Below are positions 1 to 11,294 of a stretch of 60,375 bases of DNA, in pieces (positions within the stretch are counted from its first letter, which is position 1; each line of letters starts with the position of its first letter). Under the pieces are notes generated by a model. The model ran no database searches and was not told the DNA's origin. It saw only the letters and a program-made list of their open reading frames with translations. The DNA comes from Paulinella micropora. Lineage: Eukaryota; Cercozoa; Imbricatea; Euglyphida. The translations under genes and the position numbers were made by a program. The stretch lies in assembly GCA_009731375.1 (NCBI GenBank), contig BJOX01000062.1, positions 366,021 through 426,395 on the forward strand, read 5' to 3'.

Positions 1-186
1 ACTACTACTACTACTACTACTACTACTAGGCCTAGGCCTTCGGTTTAATGAAGTTAACAATTTAACCTCTGGTCTATCCATACAAATCGTTAGCTCAAGA
101 GCTATTGATTTAACTAGATGGTGACCTACGTCTCAAGTTATTAAAGGTAATGAGAAATTATCAAAATATTAAAGTATTAAAATAAA

Positions 187-189
187 ATG

Positions 190-249
<60 letters not shown>

Positions 250-545
250 GCCACTACTGCTACTACTGCTACTACTGCTACTACTACTTGCTACTACTGC
301 TACTACTTGCTACTACTGCTACTACTTGCTACTACTGCTACTACTTGCTACTACTGCTACTACTTGCTACTACTGCTACTACTTGCTACTACTGTACTAT
401 TACTACTTGCTACTACTGTTACTACTTGCTACTACTGCTACTACTTGCTACTACTTGCTACTGCACGACTGCTACTACTTTCTTGCTTTCTTCTACTGCT
501 ACTGCATACTGTACTACTGCTAGCTACTACTACTTTCTACGACGA
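187..545. repeat. ACT/TGC trinucleotide microsatellite
   Basis: An imperfect (ACT)n array grades into alternating ACT and TGCTACTACT units up to about 540. The window also opens with (ACT)n at 1-27, followed by the short palindrome AGGCCTAGGCCT. Open frames here encode only poly-Thr, Leu or Tyr and are not genes. From 546 to 990 I see no gene or repeat I recognise. Confidence 0.95.
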
Positions 546-994
546 GGATTACTACTGGTAAAGCTTGTACATATACTTTGGGAAGACAGAAGGGAAAGGA
601 TAGTAGAGAAAGGGACCTGAATTGTAGACGGGGATGATGATACTAACTAAGGGAAGAGAGGCCATGGAGGTGATTTATCTACGTAGGCTCCAACTACTTT
701 TTGGCATTTTACGTCCGCAGAACCTGTTGGATCGACCCAGAATGCCCTATTCCACAGTCGGCCCGGCTTTTCCCACAGAAACTTTCCCATCCGTTCTCTC
801 TCAAATCAAGGTGGGAACGAAACAAAGCTAAACAAATGTTGATTGTGCATCTCCTGAGCAGGAGGTGCAAGTCGAATGGCAAAATCATGCACTGATTGTG
901 CTCAAACTTGCAAATACAAACAGGCATGGTTCACGGATGCATACTTGCAAAAGTGTTTGCGAAAAGACATGCATGCATGCAGACATAAGTGCAT

Positions 995-1810
995 AATGTA
1001 TACATTACATTACATTACATTGCATTATATTACGTTACATTATGTTACATTACGGTACATTACGTTACATTACATTACATTACATGACATTGTTACATTG
1101 CATTACATTGCATTAAATTGCATTACATGTATTACATTACAGTACATTGCGTTACATTACCTTACATTACCTTACATTACCTTGCCTTACCTTACCTTAC
1201 CTTACCTTACCTGACCAACTTACATTACATTACATTACATTACATTACATTACCTTGCATTACATTACATTACATTACATTTACATTACATTTACATAAC
1301 ATTTACATTACATTTACATTACATTTACATTACATTTACATTACATTTACATTACATTTACATTACATGACATTACATGACATAACATGACATTACATTC
1401 ATGACATAACATGACATGACATGACTTGACATGATATGACATGACATGACATGACATGACCTGACCTGACATGACCTGACATGACCTGACATGACATGAC
1501 ATGACATGACATGACATGGCATGACATGACATGACATGGCATGACATGACATTACCTTACATTACCTTACATTACCTTACATTACCTTACATCACATTAC
1601 ATCACATTACATTACATTACATTACATTACATTACATTATTACATTACATTACATTACATTACATTACATTACATTACGTTACGTTACGTTACGTTACAT
1701 TACATTACACTACATTACATTACATTACATGGCGCTACATGGCATTGCAACATGGCATTATATTGCATTATATTGCATTACATTACATTACATTACATAC
1801 ATCACATTAC
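995..1810. repeat. Pentanucleotide (ACATT/ACCTT/ATGAC)n satellite
   Basis: About 800 bp of degenerate 5-mers. (TTACA)n shifts to (TTACC)n, then a 6-mer (TTTACA)n from 1,280 to 1,365, then (ATGAC)n from 1,390 to 1,550, and back to (TTACA)n. All derive from one ancestral pentamer by point change and local expansion. The long open frames across it (repeats of Tyr, Ile, Thr, Leu, His) are artefacts. Confidence 0.95.
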
Positions 1811-1816
1811 ATCACA

Positions 1817-1847
<31 letters not shown>

Positions 1848-2142
1848 CATACATGCATGCATGCATGCACATATATATACATACATACATACATACATAT
1901 ATACATACATACGTACGTACATACGTACGTACATTCATACATACGTACACGTACATACATACATACATACATACATACATACATACATACATGCATACAT
2001 GCATACATGGATACATACATACATACATACATACATGCATGCATGCATACATACATACATACATACATGCATACATACATACATACATACATACATACAT
2101 GCATGCATGCATACAAACATACATGCATACATACACTAAGAC
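1795..2142. repeat. (ACAT)n tetranucleotide array
   Basis: A tetranucleotide tract of ACAT units with scattered GCAT, ACGT and ATAT variants, adjoining the pentanucleotide satellite. Unique sequence resumes at about 2,143. It includes a short tandem copy of the phrase CAGCTAGCAGAGCCAGTG (around 2,190 and 2,209). No gene is evident up to 2,335. Confidence 0.93.
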
Positions 2143-2336
2143 GGATTTTGTTTGCTTGTAGGACTTTGTCCAGACCGAGGCAGAAACCAGCTAGCAGAGC
2201 CAGTGAACCAGCTAGCAGAGCCAGTGGCCATGTTGTTGCCTTTTCTGCTGGCAACTCATGTGAACTTCGCAATGCCAACAGGTTGGACTTATGCATTTAA
2301 GGGTTTGATTCTTTTCTCTCGGTGTAACAAACTATG

Positions 2337-2337
<1 letters not shown>

Positions 2338-2431
<94 letters not shown>

Positions 2432-2471
2432 ACTGCTACTACTACTACTGCTGCTGCTGCTGCTACTACTG

Positions 2472-2503
<32 letters not shown>

Positions 2504-2512
2504 ACTACTACC

Positions 2513-2600
<88 letters not shown>

Positions 2601-2612
2601 GTACTACTACTA
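2338..2612. repeat. Compound CTA/CTG trinucleotide array
   Basis: A (CTA)n array interrupted by short (CTG)n blocks and one (CCA)n block. Six-frame translation gives only homopolymers (Leu, Tyr/Cys, Thr; Ser, Val, Ala on the minus strand), so no coding is inferred. Confidence 0.95.
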
Positions 2613-2738
2613 CACCACACCTACTACACCACACCTGAAAGGTGTTGGGAGTAGGGGGTGGGGGGTTTGGGCAAAAATGGAAATTATGTACCCCATCCCC
2701 ACCCCCACCCACCCCCGCATTTCCGACTCCCTGTCTCC

Positions 2739-3070
2739 ATAAACCATGGTTTGAGGGAACGAGAAGTAGTTGGGAGCTCATGTTTGCAGGGTGGCCAGCC
2801 CCAGACTCGATGTTGATGCTGTTATAGTTTTTTTGGAATTCACGCAAATAATTGCGTCAGGGAGTGCCCTGAATGCCAAAATTCCTTGTCATTAAGCCCA
2901 TTTTATGCAACCCCGTCGGAATAAATCCTGGTTTGTGTGAACGAGGAGTTGGGAGCTCATATTGGCAGGGTGGCTAGCCCCAGACTTGATGTTGATGCTG
3001 ATATAGTTTGTTTTGAATTCACGCAAATATTTGCGTTAGGGGAGTGTCCTGAATGCCAAAATTCCTTGTT
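2739..3070. repeat. Direct duplication of a ~150-bp unit
   Basis: Two diverged copies, about 2,739-2,890 and 2,921-3,070, share long blocks such as GGGAGCTCAT, CAGGGTGGC, GATGTTGATGCTG and TGAATGCCAAAATTCCTTGT. The copies differ by substitutions and small indels, consistent with an old tandem duplication. I recognise no coding function. Confidence 0.8.
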
Positions 3071-3085
3071 TTTCGTGAGTACTTG

Positions 3086-3830
3086 CCGGTACCTCCAGCG
3101 ATTGAACGTACCCTGTCGACGAGGAAGGGGTGGTCCGGGGGGGCCCTGCCCCCGGGAACCCAAGCCCTGCATTGTACGTAGCCGTTTTGGTCGCGGGTGG
3201 CACCCAAACCAGAAAATTGAGGTCTTCGTGCCACCAGGCGCCGTTTGCGCACACCAGAGGGAGTTAGCGGCTGATATTGGTGTATCTGACACTTCTTGAT
3301 GAGCTCTCTTCGAAAATATAAAAAAATGTGGTACCGGGTGGCGTAAAAACCAGAAATTTATGTTTTTGCGCCACCAGGCGCCGTTCGCGCACACTAGAGG
3401 GAGTTTGAGGTGTTTGGTGTACCCGACACCTCTCGGAGAGCTCTCTTGTGGTGCTGGGTGGCACAAAAACCAGACATTTTAGGTTTTGTGCCACCAGAGC
3501 TTACACTTGCGTTCTGCTGGTACCTCCGGCAATTGGAAGGGGGGGTCCGGGGGCCCTTCCCCCCCGTAACCCCAGCCCGGCAATTGTACGTACCCGAAGC
3601 GAATTCGCCAGCACCAAAATGAATGGCTGAGAATGCTCCAAGCCTCTAAGAGTTGTGCCGGAAGGGTTTATCCCGATGACCTCCGATTGAACGTACCCTG
3701 TCGACTAGAAAGGGGGGGTCCGGGGGCCCTCCCCCCGGGAACCCCAGCCGCGTTTGTACGTACCCTAAGCGAATTCGTCGGCACCAAAATGAATGGCTGA
3801 GATTGCTCCAAGGGTGTAAAAGTTGTGCAT
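3086..3830. repeat. GC-rich dispersed repeat, three copies
   Basis: Copies lie at about 3,086-3,190, 3,518-3,660 and 3,676-3,829. Each has, in order, an ACCTCC motif, a GGTCCGGGGG/CCC-rich palindromic core, a TTGTACGTA box and, in copies 2 and 3, GAATTCG then CACCAAAATGAATGGCTGAG. Copies 1 and 3 also share GATTGAACGTACCCTGTCGA. The order of blocks is constant, so this is a short non-coding interspersed family. I cannot tie it to a known class. Confidence 0.75.
3190..3500. repeat. Tandem hairpin-forming repeat (three stems)
   Basis: A ~120-140-bp unit is repeated about 2.3 times. Each copy holds an inverted repeat. In the middle copy the arms GGTGGCGTAAAAAC (3,337-3,350) and GTTTTTGCGCCACC (3,362-3,375) flank an 11-nt loop. 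The last copy has GGTGGCACAAAAAC (3,457-3,470) and GTTTTGTGCCACC (3,483-3,495). The first copy (3,195-3,235) is weaker. Some differences between copies fall at matching positions in the two arms, suggesting that the stem matters or that the copies are gene-converted. Confidence 0.75.
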
Positions 3831-3866
3831 GTGAGAATGAGAGGAAAAGCGACCTTGGGACGAGGG

Positions 3867-4868
3867 GGGGGGGGGGGGGGGGCGCCCCCCAAACNNNNNN
3901 NNNNNNNNNNNNNNNNNNNNNNNNNNNNNNNNNNNNNNNNNNNNNNNNNNNNNNNNNNNNNNNNNNNNNNNNNNNNNNNNNNNNNNNNNNNNNNNNNNNN
4001 NNNNNNNNNNNNNNNNNNNNNNNNNNNNNNNNNNNNNNNNNNNNNNNNNNNNNNNNNNNNNNNNNNNNNNNNNNNNNNNNNNNNNNNNNNNNNNNNNNNN
4101 NNNNNNNNNNNNNNNNNNNNNNNNNNNNNNNNNNNNNNNNNNNNNNNNNNNNNNNNNNNNNNNNNNNNNNNNNNNNNNNNNNNNNNNNNNNNNNNNNNNN
4201 NNNNNNNNNNNNNNNNNNNNNNNNNNNNNNNNNNNNNNNNNNNNNNNNNNNNNNNNNNNNNNNNNNNNNNNNNNNNNNNNNNNNNNNNNNNNNNNNNNNN
4301 NNNNNNNNNNNNNNNNNNNNNNNNNNNNNNNNNNNNNNNNNNNNNNNNNNNNNNNNNNNNNNNNNNNNNNNNNNNNNNNNNNNNNNNNNNNNNNNNNNNN
4401 NNNNNNNNNNNNNNNNNNNNNNNNNNNNNNNNNNNNNNNNNNNNNNNNNNNNNNNNNNNNNNNNNNNNNNNNNNNNNNNNNNNNNNNNNNNNNNNNNNNN
4501 NNNNNNNNNNNNNNNNNNNNNNNNNNNNNNNNNNNNNNNNNNNNNNNNNNNNNNNNNNNNNNNNNNNNNNNNNNNNNNNNNNNNNNNNNNNNNNNNNNNN
4601 NNNNNNNNNNNNNNNNNNNNNNNNNNNNNNNNNNNNNNNNNNNNNNNNNNNNNNNNNNNNNNNNNNNNNNNNNNNNNNNNNNNNNNNNNNNNNNNNNNNN
4701 NNNNNNNNNNNNNNNNNNNNNNNNNNNNNNNNNNNNNNNNNNNNNNNNTATTATCATTATTATTATTATTATTATTATTATTGTTGTTGTTGTTGTTGTT
4801 GTTATTGTTGTTGTTATCGTTATTATTGTTATTATTGTTATGGTTATTACTATTATTACTATTATTAC

Positions 4869-4899
<31 letters not shown>
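3867..4899. other. Poly-G run, assembly gap, ATT/GTT microsatellite
   Basis: A run of about 16 G at 3,867-3,882 leads into an 854-base N gap (3,895-4,748), followed by (TAT)n/(GTT)n up to about 4,899. A further gap is at 4,999-5,269. The unique sequence at 4,900-4,998 shows nothing I recognise. Confidence 0.9.
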
Positions 4900-5269
4900 T
4901 AGGGAGTACATAGGCCATCGGTCCTTTCCATGGGCTGATTGGTATAAAGCTCCTAGAGTAATGTTCTATGCCGTCACTTCCTTTATTCCACCGATTGGNN
5001 NNNNNNNNNNNNNNNNNNNNNNNNNNNNNNNNNNNNNNNNNNNNNNNNNNNNNNNNNNNNNNNNNNNNNNNNNNNNNNNNNNNNNNNNNNNNNNNNNNNN
5101 NNNNNNNNNNNNNNNNNNNNNNNNNNNNNNNNNNNNNNNNNNNNNNNNNNNNNNNNNNNNNNNNNNNNNNNNNNNNNNNNNNNNNNNNNNNNNNNNNNNN
5201 NNNNNNNNNNNNNNNNNNNNNNNNNNNNNNNNNNNNNNNNNNNNNNNNNNNNNNNNNNNNNNNNNNNNN

Positions 5270-5404
5270 TGCGGGGGTGTCATTAGAGCTTATCGTCAAT
5301 TCTTCGTACTCCCCTCACGGGTGAGACGATGGAGGCGCATGTGCAGAAATGCATCAGCCATTGACAGAGAAGCACTATTATCATTATTATTATTATTATT
5401 ACTA
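5270..5404 (+). mobile_element. tRNA-derived SINE, 3' body and ATT tail (copy 1)
   Basis: This segment matches, on the opposite strand, the body of the SINE at 7,124-7,352, including GTGTCATTAGAGC, CGTCAATTCTTCGTACTCCC and GAGACGATGGAGGCGCATGT. It ends in a (TTA)n tail. The tRNA-like head would lie in the preceding N gap. Orientation is head to tail on plus. Confidence 0.75.
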
Positions 5405-5438
5405 TTGCTTTCTGCTGCTGCTGCTGCTACCACTACTG

Positions 5439-5509
<71 letters not shown>

Positions 5510-5791
5510 CCTGCTACAGCTGCTGCTCCTGCTACAGCTGCTGCTCCTGCTGATGCTGCTCCTACTGATGCTACTACTTCTACTACTACTATTTGCTTAC
5601 TTACTTATGTTTTTACATCGCAAATTTCTTTGTCGTTTATTTGTGTGCACCCATTTGCAGACTGCCAAGACGAGGTGTGCGAAGGTGTGAAGCTATTTTG
5701 CGAGCCTGAGGTCAGTCTGTACCTCCTCCTCGGCCCACCTTTGCCTAATAATACTCTCACACTTCACTTTATTTTTTATCATCAATGTGAT

Positions 5792-5832
<41 letters not shown>

Positions 5833-6000
5833 ATAGTAGTAGTCGTAGTCGTAGTCGTTGTCGAAGTGTAGTCGGTAGTAGTTGTAGTAGTGGTTGTAGT
5901 AGTGGTTGTAGTAGTGGTTGTAGTAGTGGTTGTAGTAGTCGTAGCAATAGTCGAAGCAGTAGTCGTAGCAATAGTCGTAGCAGTAGTCGTAGTCGTCGTA

Positions 6001-6093
<93 letters not shown>

Positions 6094-6212
6094 TGTAGTA
6101 GTAGTTGTAGTAGTAGTAGTAGTAGTTGTAGTAGTAGTAGTTGATGATGGTGATGATAATGTTGACGATATTGACGATGATGATGATGATGATGATGATA
6201 ATAATAATAATA

Positions 6213-6244
<32 letters not shown>

Positions 6245-6381
6245 GATTATGATGATGATGATGATGATGGCGTTGTTGTTATTGTCATTATTATTATTGC
6301 TGTTTTTGTTGTTGTTGTTGTTGTTGTTTTGTTGTTGTTGTTGTTGTTTATTGCCGCTGCTGCTGCTACTGCTACTGCTGC

Positions 6382-6417
<36 letters not shown>

Positions 6418-6450
6418 GTTGTATTTATTTTTGTTATTGGTGTGGTTGAA
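5405..6450. repeat. Compound trinucleotide arrays (CTA, AGT, GTC, GAT, GTT)
   Basis: Successive arrays of CTA/CTG, then unique sequence (about 5,590-5,785), then AGT with GTC/CGT variants, GAT, and GTT/GCT. The unique island contains no convincing exon. All long frames across the arrays are low-complexity artefacts. From 6,451 to 7,075 no gene or repeat is recognised. Confidence 0.9.
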
Positions 6451-7076
6451 TTCAATATGGTGGCGGTATGCCTTCTTTCTTTCGTGTTCTCTGTTTTCAT
6501 TTTTCTCTTTTCTGTTGTCTTGTTCCTTTTGAATTCATTTCGTGTTATAGGCAAACTTGCACTGTGGTGCTGTGTTTTTGTTAGCCGGGCGTAAAGAATG
6601 GTTGGGACTGCGAAACAAAATATTTGGACGTGTATCTCTCCATCAAGGGCTTCCCACCCACACCCTTCACTGCATTTGAGTGACATTTTGCCAGTGCGAG
6701 TGTAAGCGGGTTGCTAATTTTTTCAACTTCCGTTCAGTTTCATTCAGTTGAAGTTGTAGTAATAGCAGGGAAATCTGCTTTTGGTGTGGGTATGGTGTGG
6801 TTGTGTATTATTAAGTGTTTGTGCTAGTGATGCGAATGGTGCCAGTGCTTTCAAGTATTTTCAATCCAGCAGTGGCCACCTGACACTGCGAAGCTTGTCT
6901 TGAGGCTATCAATCCCTGACTTTGATGAGATTTGTTTACAAGTATGAAATAATAATAACTGTTTTTCGGTACCCAAACACGCTTTCAGGTTATAACAAAA
7001 CACTTGCTAGGCATGCGATAACAGCACGGTAACCATGTATCTTGATAAAATTAAATTTAAAAAGTGTTTGCGTTAA

Positions 7077-7122
<46 letters not shown>

Positions 7123-7123
7123 G

Positions 7124-7352
7124 TGCTGTTAATTGCTGATGCAAATCTGCACATGCGCCTCCATCGTCTCACCCGTGAGGGGAGTACGAAGAATTGACGA
7201 TAGGCTCTAATGACACCCCCGCAAGGGCAGTTCCAACACTTCCAGGCGGACCGGTATGTTCAATGAAAATACTGGTGGCACCGACGGGAATCGAACTGGC
7301 GACAGGGCCCAGATGGTAGAACTTGACCACTGGGCTATCACGGTGTCCAAAA
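7124..7352 (-). mobile_element. tRNA-derived SINE (copy 2)
   Basis: Read on minus, the element starts near 7,352 with a tRNA-like head. A perfect Pol III A box TAGCCCAGTGG lies at 7,327-7,337 and a B box AGTTCGATTCC at 7,287-7,297. The body shared with the 5,270 copy follows, and it ends in an (ATT)n tail at 7,076-7,123. The tRNA stems are eroded: the T stem pairs poorly and the acceptor has a mismatch. This fits a SINE better than a working tRNA gene. An N gap begins at 7,353. Confidence 0.78.
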
Positions 7353-7484
7353 NNNNNNNNNNNNNNNNNNNNNNNNNNNNNNNNNNNNNNNNNNNNNNNN
7401 NNNNNNNNNNNNNNNNNNNNNNNNNNNNNNNNNNNNNNNNNNNNNNNNNNNNNNNNNNNNNNNNNNNNNNNNNNNNNNNNNNNN

Positions 7485-7634
7485 ACTTCCAGACGGGCCG
7501 GTATGTTCAATGAAAATACTGGTCCAGAAATAGACCGGTATGTTCAATGAAAATACTGGTGGCACCGACGGGAATCGAACTGGCGACAGGGCCCAGATGG
7601 TAGAACTTGACCACTGGGCTATCACGGTGTCCAC
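7485..7634 (-). mobile_element. tRNA-derived SINE head (copy 3)
   Basis: The same tRNA-like head on minus, with an A box at 7,611-7,621 and a B box at 7,571-7,581. The phrase CGGTATGTTCAATGAAAATA is tandemly duplicated at 7,499 and 7,531. The rest of the copy is lost in the N gap 7,353-7,484. It abuts an (AAT)n array at 7,635-7,711 on its head side. Confidence 0.72.
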
Positions 7635-7711
<77 letters not shown>

Positions 7712-8356
7712 GAAGAAGAAAAAAAAAATCAAGTTGAGGCCTCGTGTAATCTTTGCGCTGACTGTAGTCCTAGTCACTGTAACACTAGTAGTCATCTATT
7801 ACTAAGTTCATATGTTTTCAAGATCAGATTTGCATGTAAATATTTTTTCTCAGTTTTTGTACACCGTCTTAATTTTTTTTTTCTTCAAGTTTTGAAGTTG
7901 TATCTCTTGATCATAGTACAGATACCGTGGCACTCGCCGCCTTCCTGGTTCCACTGCATTTTGCTCTTTGACGCTTCCTACTGTTATTCCTACTGAAATA
8001 GTGGTAAGTATCAGTTTCTTATTAAACTTGAAGTGTTTGCGTTAAAAAGTTGAAAAAATAAACGGCAGTGAAGTTCACGGTGACAGTCGGTGGCTGAAAA
8101 AATCTGAGTCTTTTACGACACTAGTTTAACAAAACTTTTTAATCTTTACTATCGAATTCTAAGTTAGTGGAAAAAAAAAAAAAAAACTTTATATTTATAT
8201 TAACGTGTTAGTTCCTACTCTTTACGCAAGCACTGTCTTTTTAAAAGTTTATCATCATGATGCATCTAATAATTTGATATCTTTTGCTTAGACTACCATA
8301 CTATATATCAATTATTTTTTCACTTTTGTTATTTTACGCAAGCACCGTCCACTGGA
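7712..8356. other. AT-rich intergenic stretch
   Basis: No gene, RNA or mobile element is recognised between the AAT array and the copia LTR. The phrase TTTACGCAAGCAC occurs twice (about 8,221 and 8,334). Confidence 0.6.
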
Positions 8357-8362
8357 CCAACC

Positions 8363-8725
8363 GTTGGAAGAAAACCCTCGCAACTTCTCCAAACGGCAAC
8401 CGGCACTCGGGGCGTCCCCCTCCTACTGGTTCACGATTTCCCACGCAGAAGAATTTATTAATGACAATAATGAAACAATTCCCGCCAGTCAAACTGACGA
8501 CGTCACACAAAAGATGTACCTCCAGAAAATAACGTGACACACGAAACGGCCTGATATGGGTTTTTTGGGTAATGATAAAAAGCTAGTGCCACCAGTACCA
8601 GAAAAGGTACTCTAAATGACTGTATTAATAACTAATAATACTACTAACCGTAACGAATATTGCTAACGTACCAAATAGCAATACAGACGTGGTTGAGGAG
8701 GAAGGGTCTAATTAGTTATCCAATG
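8363..8725 (-). repeat. copia 3' LTR
   Basis: The left copy in window coordinates is the downstream LTR of the minus-strand element. It aligns with 15,911-16,262 over almost its whole length, with a few substitutions and small indels. Examples are the extra CACACG near 8,538 and ACTACT near 8,641. A pyrimidine run on plus (CTCCCCCTT, 8,726-8,734), i.e. a purine tract on the coding strand, adjoins it and is the likely PPT. Confidence 0.9.
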
Positions 8726-9102
8726 CTCCCCCTTAATTAGACTCCGGAGGCTTACGAGTCAGTGTCCACAATGCAACGCGCAACTAACAACTAGATTACG
8801 CAAATAAGCAAAGCGCAAAGTGAGCTATCCTACGTCTCCTGTAAAGTTCGGCAATATAGCTATACTATTAACAACTAAAGCGCAATAAGCACAAGCTTGC
8901 ATAAAATACGTCTATAATAAAGCAGAGGTGCTAGCCTACGTCTCTACTACATGTGGAGTTCGGCAATCTAGTCACCTAATTACTAATCACTATTCCCTTG
9001 CTATCGGGAAAACTAACAAGAGTCCTACCCAAGAGTCCACGTTGTAGGAAGTCCTGCTGTCGGGAGGGTCGTCCCTCTGAGAGGGAACGGTTCCCCGAGT
9101 CT

Positions 9103-9981
9103 TTAGTCCTTCGCCACATGCCGGACGCGACGGTTGTACGGCTCCCCCCGCATGGCCTTGGTATTGATGTCGGCCAGGTTGTCGTTGGAGCCCACCTTCT
9201 CGTTGACGACGAGGCCCGCCTCCACCTTCTGGTGCACAATAGCACACCGCAGGTCCACATGTCCTAGTTTCCTAGCAAACACATTAGTTTCAGCAAGATC
9301 TAACGCTCCCTGGTTGTCGCCGTACAAGATGGGGGGCTGCCCCCACCCGTACGGCCCCAGCGCGTCGGCGACCCGTCCGCCAGCGATGCACTGTACAAAA
9401 TTGATGATTTTATCCTGCCCGTGGTACGCCTCCACAATTGCGTACACCTCGGACTCGCAGGATGAGGCTTCCGGCGCCGCTGGCACCAGACACTCGCCCG
9501 CCGCCGCCTCTTGGCACTCCCCACTTCCCGGCGCGGACGCCACCAGCTCATCGACCGTAGCCCTAGCCTTCTCCTCCACTCGCGCTTCCAATGCTGTCCC
9601 CTTTTTTGGGGCCACCGATACGTTTCGCTTCAGGCAAAAGGGAAGCACGGAGCCTCCCAGAAAGAAATGAAAGCACGCTAAGCGAGCGCGGCGGTCATCA
9701 GGCGTACCCTTCCAACTTGAGTCGGCCCACGACATCAAGCGGGTGCCATCCGCCTTGGTAAAGCGAATGCCTTTAGATCGGGTGCCACTGAGGTACCTCA
9801 TGATCTGTTCGGCTTGCTGGTAATTAAACAACTCAGGCTTCGAGGCATGGGTTGCTACCTCCCCTATTGGGCCCAAGACCTCGTGCCGAGTGATGCGTGT
9901 CCACAAGAGGACACCTACGATGTGCTGCAGTGAGAACTGCTCTAACACGGATTGCTTACCGGCTCGCACTCCCGGCATCAA
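9103..9981 (-). CDS. rh: copia RNase H domain
   Basis: The frame follows RT. It shows the copia connection motif (HASKPELFNYQQAEQIMRYL) and then RNase H catalytic motifs: the first Asp in MSWADSSWKG, Glu in CESEVYAIVEAYHG, Asp in LYGDNQGALDLA, and the closing DNLADINTKAMRG. An insertion of about 60 Ala/Glu-rich residues sits between the first Asp and the Glu motif, which is longer than usual. RNase H would remove the RNA template during cDNA synthesis. From 8,735 to 9,100 there is only the 3' untranslated part. Confidence 0.88.
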   Translation of the reverse strand: MMPGVRAGKQSVLEQFSLQHIVGVLLWTRITRHEVLGPIGEVATHASKPELFNYQQAEQIMRYLSGTRSKGIRFTKADGTRLMSWADSSWKGTPDDRRARLACFHFFLGGSVLPFCLKRNVSVAPKKGTALEARVEEKARATVDELVASAPGSGECQEAAAGECLVPAAPEASSCESEVYAIVEAYHGQDKIINFVQCIAGGRVADALGPYGWGQPPILYGDNQGALDLAETNVFARKLGHVDLRCAIVHQKVEAGLVVNEKVGSNDNLADINTKAMRGEPYNRRVRHVAKD

Positions 9982-10812
9982 CCACGGCGAATCGGCAGTA
10001 GCTTGACAAGTGACTGTAGCTTCTCAACGGCCTCCCTGATAAAGTCCTCCTGAGAGATCTTGATCGTACGGCCTAACCGACAGTCTTCCTTATCTTCGAT
10101 GTTCAAGCCTACCACCCCGGTCGGCGCCTCTTGCTTAAAGACCCTAAAAGCACTCTTACCGGCAGCTAAGAACTCCGCTTCGACATCCTTACCACTGAAC
10201 GCTCCCATCATGTCGTCGACGTGCACGAACACAAAGTCCGGTTTGTCCTTACCGGGTAGCCAACGACAAAAGAAGCAAGGAAAAGCGACATGAGCCTTAA
10301 AGCCCAAACCTTCTAAGAACGGGACTAGCTTGTATCGCCACCATTTGCGGCCCGCATCCGGTCTGCCATAGAGGGCTTTAAGCATTTCCCACACATACCC
10401 CGGCTCTTCTAAACCAAACGGTGGAACGATCTAACTGGGCGATACCCCTGCTCAGCTGCGGACGCCTCTGTGTACGCGGTGCCAACGTCCCACTTTGACA
10501 AGACTAAGCCAAAGAACACCGTTAGGGCGAAAAGCATCAAGATGGTAAGAGCACACGGGGTTGGGAAGTCACGTTTCCCAAAATCCCTGTATCATAGAAA
10601 ACCCCTTGGCCGTCCATCGGCTTTTGAACTTTAGGATCTCTCCCCCGGCCTCTTTGGTAGCATCAACGAACCGGCCTTCACAAATGTCTTTCTTGTCTAC
10701 TAAGTCGGCTCGGACTCTCCGGAAGCAACCTTTCTCCCAGAGCGTAGCCATCTCCTCGGGGCGTCGTCCCAGTACCCTAGCTCGTCGGCTTGCTTCTCAC
10801 TCACCGGTCTAG
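9978..10812 (-). pseudogene. rt: copia reverse transcriptase, frameshifted
   Basis: Three pieces in different frames make up one RT. At 10,569-10,751: KGCFRRVRADLVDKK and WTAKGFSMIQGF (fingers). Around 10,440-10,530: WDVGTAYTEA (motif A region). At 9,978-10,394: LYGRPDAGRKWWRY and the catalytic FVHVDDMMGAFSG, equivalent to YVDD. The frame breaks make it a pseudogene as assembled. The stretch 10,813-11,294 is proline-rich linker sequence between integrase and RT, also in broken frames. Confidence 0.85.
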
Positions 10813-11294
10813 TGAACGTGGCGGCATGGGCGGTCTCCGGACCGTCGGCAAGGTACTTGACGATCTCCGAGTCCAACATACGGTCTGGGGAGTCGTCATC
10901 CTCAAACTTTACCCAGTGGGCCGATCCGTTCTTCTGCTTCTTAACTCATATGGGTTCGCTCACATCTTGCACCTGGCCTCGTCGGACCTTGTCCCGGAAA
11001 CCCACCCCCATAGGTATTCTTTGCCCAAGCCCAGCCCCACTGAGTGGCTGGGGTCTCAGCCCACCTTCCCTTCAGCTCCCCTATTGTTTCCGGATCGGGC
11101 TCGGGGGCCTCTTTCTCGGCTTTCACGGATTCCTGTTCAGAGGGCGCTTCCTCCACTTCGCCGTTGGAATCGGAGCTATCAAGCTCCCCCTGATCCGGGG
11201 CCTCTTACATTCACCGGGATCGGTCCCTCCCACCCGGGGCTTTGCTCAAGGTCGGCGTCTTCCACTAACGGGTCTCCCTTGAACGGCTCCAAGC

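Noticed and set aside
995-2142. Long Tyr/Ile/Thr/His open frames
   Set aside because: They are translations of pentanucleotide and tetranucleotide repeats and lack any normal amino-acid composition.
3190-3500. CRISPR array
   Set aside because: Only three diverged units with repeated, not unique, intervening sequence, in a eukaryotic context.
7276-7352. Functional tRNA gene on minus
   Set aside because: A and B boxes are good, but acceptor and T stems do not pair well and the unit is repeated with a non-tRNA body; a SINE fits better.
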